Assembly: GCA_024681515.1 (NCBI GenBank)
Contig: JAILAR010000136.1
Span: forward strand, 1 to 46,462
Source: Eubacterium sp.
GTDB lineage: Bacteria; Bacillota; Clostridia; Lachnospirales; Lachnospiraceae
Direction: 5' to 3'
Length of the DNA stretch: 46,462 nt
Every line of letters begins with the position of its first letter. The first letter of the stretch is position 1. The notes under the pieces were generated by a model that had not been told where the DNA came from, searched no databases, and saw only the letters and a list, made by a program, of their open reading frames with translations. Below, piece by piece: positions 42,698 through 46,462 of the stretch. A program made the position numbers and the translations under genes.

Positions 42698-43903
42698 ATG
42701 GAACAAAAGAAAACATCAACATTCAGTAACGGCCTCATCTGGTTTGGGGCGGGTGTCTCCATCGCTGAGATCCTGACGGGGACCTATCTGGCGCCCCTTG
42801 GCATGTGGAAAGGTGCATTGGCGATCCTGATCGGACACGGCATCGGCTGCGTCCTCCTTTTTCTGGCAGGACTCATGGGTGCAAGGACACGCAGATCCTC
42901 TATGGAGACAGCAGGGATGTCCTTTGGAAATAAAGGAAATATCCTTTTCGCGGTACTGAACGTGCTGCAGCTGGTGGGCTGGACCGGTATCATGATCTAC
43001 GACGGGGCGATCGCAGCGGGCGGCCTGTGGGACATCGGAAAGACGATATGGGCTATCATCATCGGAGCACTCATCGTTTTGTGGCTGCTCATCGGGCTGA
43101 CACATCTTGGAAAACTGAATACCGTGGCCATGATTGCCCTGTTCGGGCTGACCATCGTGATCACTGTACTGAGCTTTCGGACGATGAAGGATACCTCTGA
43201 GATCGCAGGAGATACCATTTCCTTTGGGGCGGCGGTAGAGCTGTCAGTGGCCATGCCCCTGTCCTGGTTCCCACTGATCAGTGATTACACCCGTGAGGCG
43301 GAGAAACCCTTTGCGGCAACCATGGTGAGCTCTGTAACCTATGGGATCGTCAGTTCGTGGATGTTCCTGATCGGAATGGTGGCTACGATACGGCTTGGTA
43401 CCGGAGATATCGCCGGGATCATCCTTCGGGCAGGCAGAGGGATCGCAGGCCTTGCAACGGTGGGCCTGATGATCGTAGTCCTGTCTACGGTGACAACGAC
43501 ATTTCTGGACGCGTATTCTGCGGGGATCAGTGCCCTCAGCATCTCGAAGAAAATTCCTTCCAAACTGTTTGCTGTCGTGGTGACCGTGATCGGGACTCTG
43601 GGTGCGATCTTCCTTCCGATGGAAAATATCACCGACTTTCTGTATCTCATCGGCTCTGTCTTTGCGCCTATGATCGCAGTGATGCTGGCGGACTATTACA
43701 TTCTGAAAGAGGATTCCGGCGAGAAAAAAATCAGCTGGCTGAGTTTCATTTGCTGGCTGATCGGTTTTGCACTGTATCGCTGGCTGCTGCATGTGGATAC
43801 TCCGCTGGGCAGTACGCTTCCGGATATGGCACTTACCATGGTGATTACGATTGTTGTGAAGAAGATCGTGGGATCGGCGAGCGGGAAGGCGCACCGAACA
43901 TAG
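42698..43903 (+). CDS. cytX: CytX-type hydroxymethylpyrimidine transporter (NCS1 family)
   Basis: Membrane transporter of 401 residues with about 12 hydrophobic helices, of the nucleobase-cation symporter 1 family. The opening FSNGLIWFGAGVSIAEILTGTYLAPLG is characteristic of CytX, which is usually linked to thiamine genes and takes up HMP; the substrate here follows from that context. It is the last gene of the thi set and shares its TPP control if co-transcribed. The spacing from AAGGA to ATG is long (about ten bases). Confidence 0.9.
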   Translation: MEQKKTSTFSNGLIWFGAGVSIAEILTGTYLAPLGMWKGALAILIGHGIGCVLLFLAGLMGARTRRSSMETAGMSFGNKGNILFAVLNVLQLVGWTGIMIYDGAIAAGGLWDIGKTIWAIIIGALIVLWLLIGLTHLGKLNTVAMIALFGLTIVITVLSFRTMKDTSEIAGDTISFGAAVELSVAMPLSWFPLISDYTREAEKPFAATMVSSVTYGIVSSWMFLIGMVATIRLGTGDIAGIILRAGRGIAGLATVGLMIVVLSTVTTTFLDAYSAGISALSISKKIPSKLFAVVVTVIGTLGAIFLPMENITDFLYLIGSVFAPMIAVMLADYYILKEDSGEKKISWLSFICWLIGFALYRWLLHVDTPLGSTLPDMALTMVITIVVKKIVGSASGKAHRT

Positions 43904-44077
43904 GAAAATCAGTGATCGGAAATTGAATTTTATTTCAGGCAGGATGGGGCGTTGGTATAAAATCACAGATGGACCCTATCATTTTTGGACACTTTTCATT
44001 ATTACATTCTTGTGAAAAAAATGTTAAAATTCATAATGTAGGAAAAAATGATCGATCATTTGAAGGAGCGGTAACCT

Positions 44078-44590
44078 ATGTTTGAAGTCGGTGACTACGT
44101 TGTGTACGGAACGAACGGTGTGTGCCGAATAAAAGCCGTAGGTCCCATCGACTTCTCGGGAAATTCCCGGGAACAGATCTATTACACTATGATCCCTTGT
44201 TATGTCAGAGACCGTGAGGTATTTACTCCGGTTGATAATGAGAGTGTCGTGATCCGGAAGGTTATGTCTGAAAAAGAGGCTTTGGACTTTATCGACGACA
44301 TGCAAACGATCGAGAAGATGCCGGTAGAGGATGAAAAGAAGCGTGAGCTCGCCTACAAGCAGGCGCTCCTGTCCTGTGAGCCGGCGAAGATCGTCAGTCT
44401 TATCAAGACGATCGATGACCGTATGCAGAAAAGAAAGGCCGAAGGAAAGAAGATGACCAGTCTGGACTCCAGATTTTCTCATATTGCGGAGGACAGTCTT
44501 TACGGGGAATTGGCCATTTCTCTGGGAATGGACAAGGATGCTGTGGGACCGTACATTGAGGACAAGATACACCCGTTACAGGCCGTGTGA
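44078..44590 (+). CDS. CarD family transcriptional regulator
   Basis: RNA-polymerase-binding regulator of 170 residues. The N-terminal Tudor-like domain (FEVGDYVVYGTNGVCRI) contacts the polymerase beta subunit in this family; the helical C-terminal part (about 60-160) binds DNA near the promoter bubble. CarD proteins stabilise open complexes, often at rRNA and stress promoters; which promoters here is unknown. AAGGAG lies eight bases upstream. Monocistronic with a terminator. The 174 bases before it are AT-rich and probably hold its promoter, but no clear -35/-10 pair could be chosen. Confidence 0.92.
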   Translation: MFEVGDYVVYGTNGVCRIKAVGPIDFSGNSREQIYYTMIPCYVRDREVFTPVDNESVVIRKVMSEKEALDFIDDMQTIEKMPVEDEKKRELAYKQALLSCEPAKIVSLIKTIDDRMQKRKAEGKKMTSLDSRFSHIAEDSLYGELAISLGMDKDAVGPYIEDKIHPLQAV

Positions 44591-44599
44591 CAACAGAAG

Positions 44600-44632
44600 A
44601 AAGGGAGCCTTGCTTATGGCAGGGCTCTTTTC
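44600..44632 (+). terminator. Terminator of the CarD gene
   Basis: GGGAGCCTTGC-ttatg-GCAGGGCTC with one wobble pair, followed by TTTTCTGTTTCTTTT. Confidence 0.8.
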
Positions 44633-44648
44633 TGTTTCTTTTCTGTTT

Positions 44649-44685
44649 TATCTTTGAAGCGCTTTAGGCGCGGAGTATGGAATAA
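44649..44685 (+). repeat. Hairpin repeat family II, copy d
   Basis: TTATCTTTGAAGCGC-tttag-GCGCGGAGTATGGAATA just downstream of the CarD terminator; GCGC pairs with GCGC. Confidence 0.5.
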
Positions 44686-44695
44686 ACAAAGCCGG

Positions 44696-44724
44696 TTGAC
44701 ATTGCGGATTTCGGTACATAGAAT
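44696..44724 (+). promoter_or_regulatory. Promoter of the RNA methyltransferase gene
   Basis: Consensus TTGACA (44696-44701), 17 bases, TAGAAT (44719-44724). The leader would be about 95 bases. Confidence 0.8.
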
Positions 44725-44824
44725 GATACTATCAAGGAATCATTGCAATAACTTCCGGCAGAGGGTCAGTGGGAGTTGACATAATCTAACGGTTAATGAA
44801 AAACCATAATATGAGGTTGACATA

Positions 44825-46456
44825 ATGCAGAAGAACGATTTGTGTGAGATCACCATTGAGGATATGGGCAAGGATGGCGAGGGGATCGGTCATATCGACG
44901 GACTTACGGTATTTGTGAAGGGAAGCGTCGTGGGAGATCGTGCACTCGTAAAAATGATGAAGGTAAAGAAGAATCTGGCCTATGCCCGGCTGATGGAGGT
45001 GCAGGAGGCTTCTCCCTGGCGCGTCATGCCTGTTTGCGAAAAGGCAAGTGCCTGCGGTGGCTGTACGCTGCAGCATATTACTTATGAAAAGCAGCTGGAA
45101 CTACTTCAAAGTCATGTAAAGAACTGCCTGGTTCGTATCGGAGGGGTGGAAGATGCCGAGGCCATCATGGAGCCGATTATTGGAATGAGATCAGGAACCG
45201 AATCCGAAATGGAATCCGGAATGGAATCCGGAATAAAAACCCCAATGCCGTGTTATTTTCGGAATAAAATGCAGTTTCCTGTAGGTCTGGACCGGGAGGG
45301 CCGACCGGCTTTGGGCTTCTATGCAGGGCATACCCACGCCCTGATCCCTCTTACGGACTGTCCCACCGGACATCCGGTGAACCGGGATATCCTGCAGGCG
45401 GTGCGGGAGTATCTGACAGAAGCGGAGGTCGCTGTGTATAACGAGGAGCAGCACACCGGTCTGGTGCGTCACGTACTGACCCGGGTGGGATTCTACACCG
45501 GGCAGGTCATGGTATGCATCGTAATTAACGGTAATAAACTTCCGGAGCAGGAGTTGCTGATCCGAAAGCTGCAGGAAGCGGTGGAGACGTGTAACAAGCA
45601 TACTTCCGATATGACAGGCGCAAAGGAACAGGATAAACAGGATGAGTGTGGGACCGCATATACAACGGGATTCGCGGATTCCGATGTGAATCTCGAATTA
45701 ACCTCCGTGGCCATCAGTATCAACCGTGAAAAGACCAACCGGATTCTGGGAGATCACAGCAAGGTGATCTTCGGGAAGGAGTATATCGAAGATCGGATCG
45801 GGGATCTCACATTCCGTATCGCTCCGGAATCCTTCTATCAGGTGAATCCGGTGCAGACGCGGAAACTGTATGCTAAAGCTTTGGATTTTGCGGGTCTGAC
45901 AGGAGAAGAAACCGTATGGGACATGTACTGCGGTATCGGAACCATTTCCCTCTTCCTGGCGAAGAAGGCAAAACAGGTCTACGGCGTGGAGATCGTTCCC
46001 CAGGCCATCGACAACGCGAAAGAGAATGCAAAGCTGAATCAGATCACAAATGCGGAGTTCTTTGTGGGAAAAGCGGAAGAAGTTGTACCGAAACTTTATT
46101 CGGAAAAACCGGACCGTTACCGCGCAGATGTGGTGGTGGTCGATCCACCCAGGAAGGGCTGTGACGCAGCGTTGCTTTCCACCATCGCAGCCATGGCACC
46201 AAAGCGTCTGGTGTATGTCTCCTGTGACCCCGCAACCCTGGCTCGGGACATTTCCATCCTGAAGAAGGAGGGCTTTGCGGTGGAGAAGGTGGCAGCGGTC
46301 GACATGTTTCCGCATACCATGCACGTCGAGACGATATGCCTTTTGGGCAACAAAAGTAAAAGGCCGGATGACCGGATTCAGGTTCGGGTGGATGCGGATC
46401 AGATATTTGATATCCTGGAGCGGGAGAAAGAAGAAAAGCTTCGGCAGAGTGATTGA
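44825..46456 (+). CDS. rlmD: RlmD/TrmA-type (uracil-C5)-methyltransferase
   Basis: SAM-dependent methyltransferase of 543 residues that would make 5-methyluridine, most likely in 23S rRNA; in Firmicutes relatives the target can be U747, U1939 or both, so the exact site is open. An N-terminal TRAM domain (about 1-58) is followed by Fe-S cysteines in CEKASACGGCTLQH, the SAM motif WDMYCGIGTISLFLA, VVVDPPRKGCD, the catalytic cysteine in YVSCDPATLARDI and HVETICLLGN at the end. The protein is longer than usual (about 450) because of a Glu/Ser/Met-rich repeat near residues 124-137, a loop near residues 257-285 and a charged C-terminal tail. GAGG lies nine bases before the start. Confidence 0.93.
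   Translation: MQKNDLCEITIEDMGKDGEGIGHIDGLTVFVKGSVVGDRALVKMMKVKKNLAYARLMEVQEASPWRVMPVCEKASACGGCTLQHITYEKQLELLQSHVKNCLVRIGGVEDAEAIMEPIIGMRSGTESEMESGMESGIKTPMPCYFRNKMQFPVGLDREGRPALGFYAGHTHALIPLTDCPTGHPVNRDILQAVREYLTEAEVAVYNEEQHTGLVRHVLTRVGFYTGQVMVCIVINGNKLPEQELLIRKLQEAVETCNKHTSDMTGAKEQDKQDECGTAYTTGFADSDVNLELTSVAISINREKTNRILGDHSKVIFGKEYIEDRIGDLTFRIAPESFYQVNPVQTRKLYAKALDFAGLTGEETVWDMYCGIGTISLFLAKKAKQVYGVEIVPQAIDNAKENAKLNQITNAEFFVGKAEEVVPKLYSEKPDRYRADVVVVDPPRKGCDAALLSTIAAMAPKRLVYVSCDPATLARDISILKKEGFAVEKVAAVDMFPHTMHVETICLLGNKSKRPDDRIQVRVDADQIFDILEREKEEKLRQSD
45194..45236 (+). repeat. 12-bp tandem repeat inside the rlmD-like gene
   Basis: About three units of GGAATCCGGAAT-type sequence encode E-S-x-M/I steps in a loop between the Fe-S region and the next conserved strand. 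In-frame, so copy number can vary without loss of the gene. Confidence 0.75.
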
Positions 46457-46462
46457 CCAAAG

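Overview
The window looks like the chromosome of an anaerobic Gram-positive of the Clostridia, most likely a Lachnospiraceae-type gut bacterium. The evidence is a trimeric bifurcating-type [FeFe] hydrogenase, sigma-A promoters with strong AGGAGG ribosome sites, a tryptophan T-box leader, DegV/FakA fatty acid genes, a CarD regulator, a DUF4250 protein, bacterial lipoproteins and a serpin, together with a moderately high GC content. This placement is inference. I see no rRNA, tRNA, CRISPR array, phage, transposase or plasmid function.

Layout. 1-2522 (minus): a family 2 glycoside hydrolase whose C-terminus runs off the window. 2686-5700: a large PAS/degenerate-GGDEF/EAL c-di-GMP protein. 5807-9966 (minus): hydC-hydB-hydA. 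10136-11341 (minus): a secreted protein with choline-binding-like repeats. 11642-20343: an eight-gene lipid block (acyl-activating enzyme, DegV, GNAT, FakA-like, DegV, PlsX, ACP, PAP2 phosphatase) ending in a shared terminator with a CbxX-type AAA ATPase (minus) and followed by an aquaporin (minus). 23311-26886: an esterase, a serpin lipoprotein, a small unknown protein and a small lipoprotein. 26913-34142: trpE-G-D-C-F-B-A behind a sigma-A promoter and a Trp T-box. 34288-38696: a ferredoxin-domain aldo/keto reductase, an unknown multi-pass membrane protein (minus), a DUF4250 protein and gpmI. 38887-43903: an MBL-fold hydrolase, then a TPP riboswitch and the thiamine salvage set thiM-thiE-thiD-cytX. 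44078-46456: CarD and an RlmD/TrmA-type RNA methyltransferase.

How the genes work together. The lipid block fits capture, activation and use of fatty acids for phosphatidic acid: FakA plus two DegV/FakB-type carriers make acyl-phosphate, PlsX links acyl-phosphate and acyl-ACP, ACP is encoded next door, and a PAP2 enzyme could dephosphorylate lipid phosphates. The trp and thi operons each carry their own riboswitch (tRNA-Trp and TPP). The hydrogenase would reoxidise NADH and reduced ferredoxin during fermentation.

The most unusual signal is not a gene. At least eight copies of an intergenic hairpin (arms TCATYCTGAGC and GCGAAGRATCC) share a conserved core. Both the outer arm (TTC/GAA versus TCC/GGA) and the apical stem (GAA, GTA, AC-GT, CC-GG, CATG-CATG, GGCAT-ATGCC and a long compound stem) change in a compensatory way. 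The copies sit between genes inside the trp and thi operons and at operon ends. A second, related set of GGAGC...GCGAAG hairpins sits directly in front of Shine-Dalgarno sequences. Everything else is fairly ordinary chromosomal housekeeping and accessory metabolism; I found no convincing new defence or mobile system.
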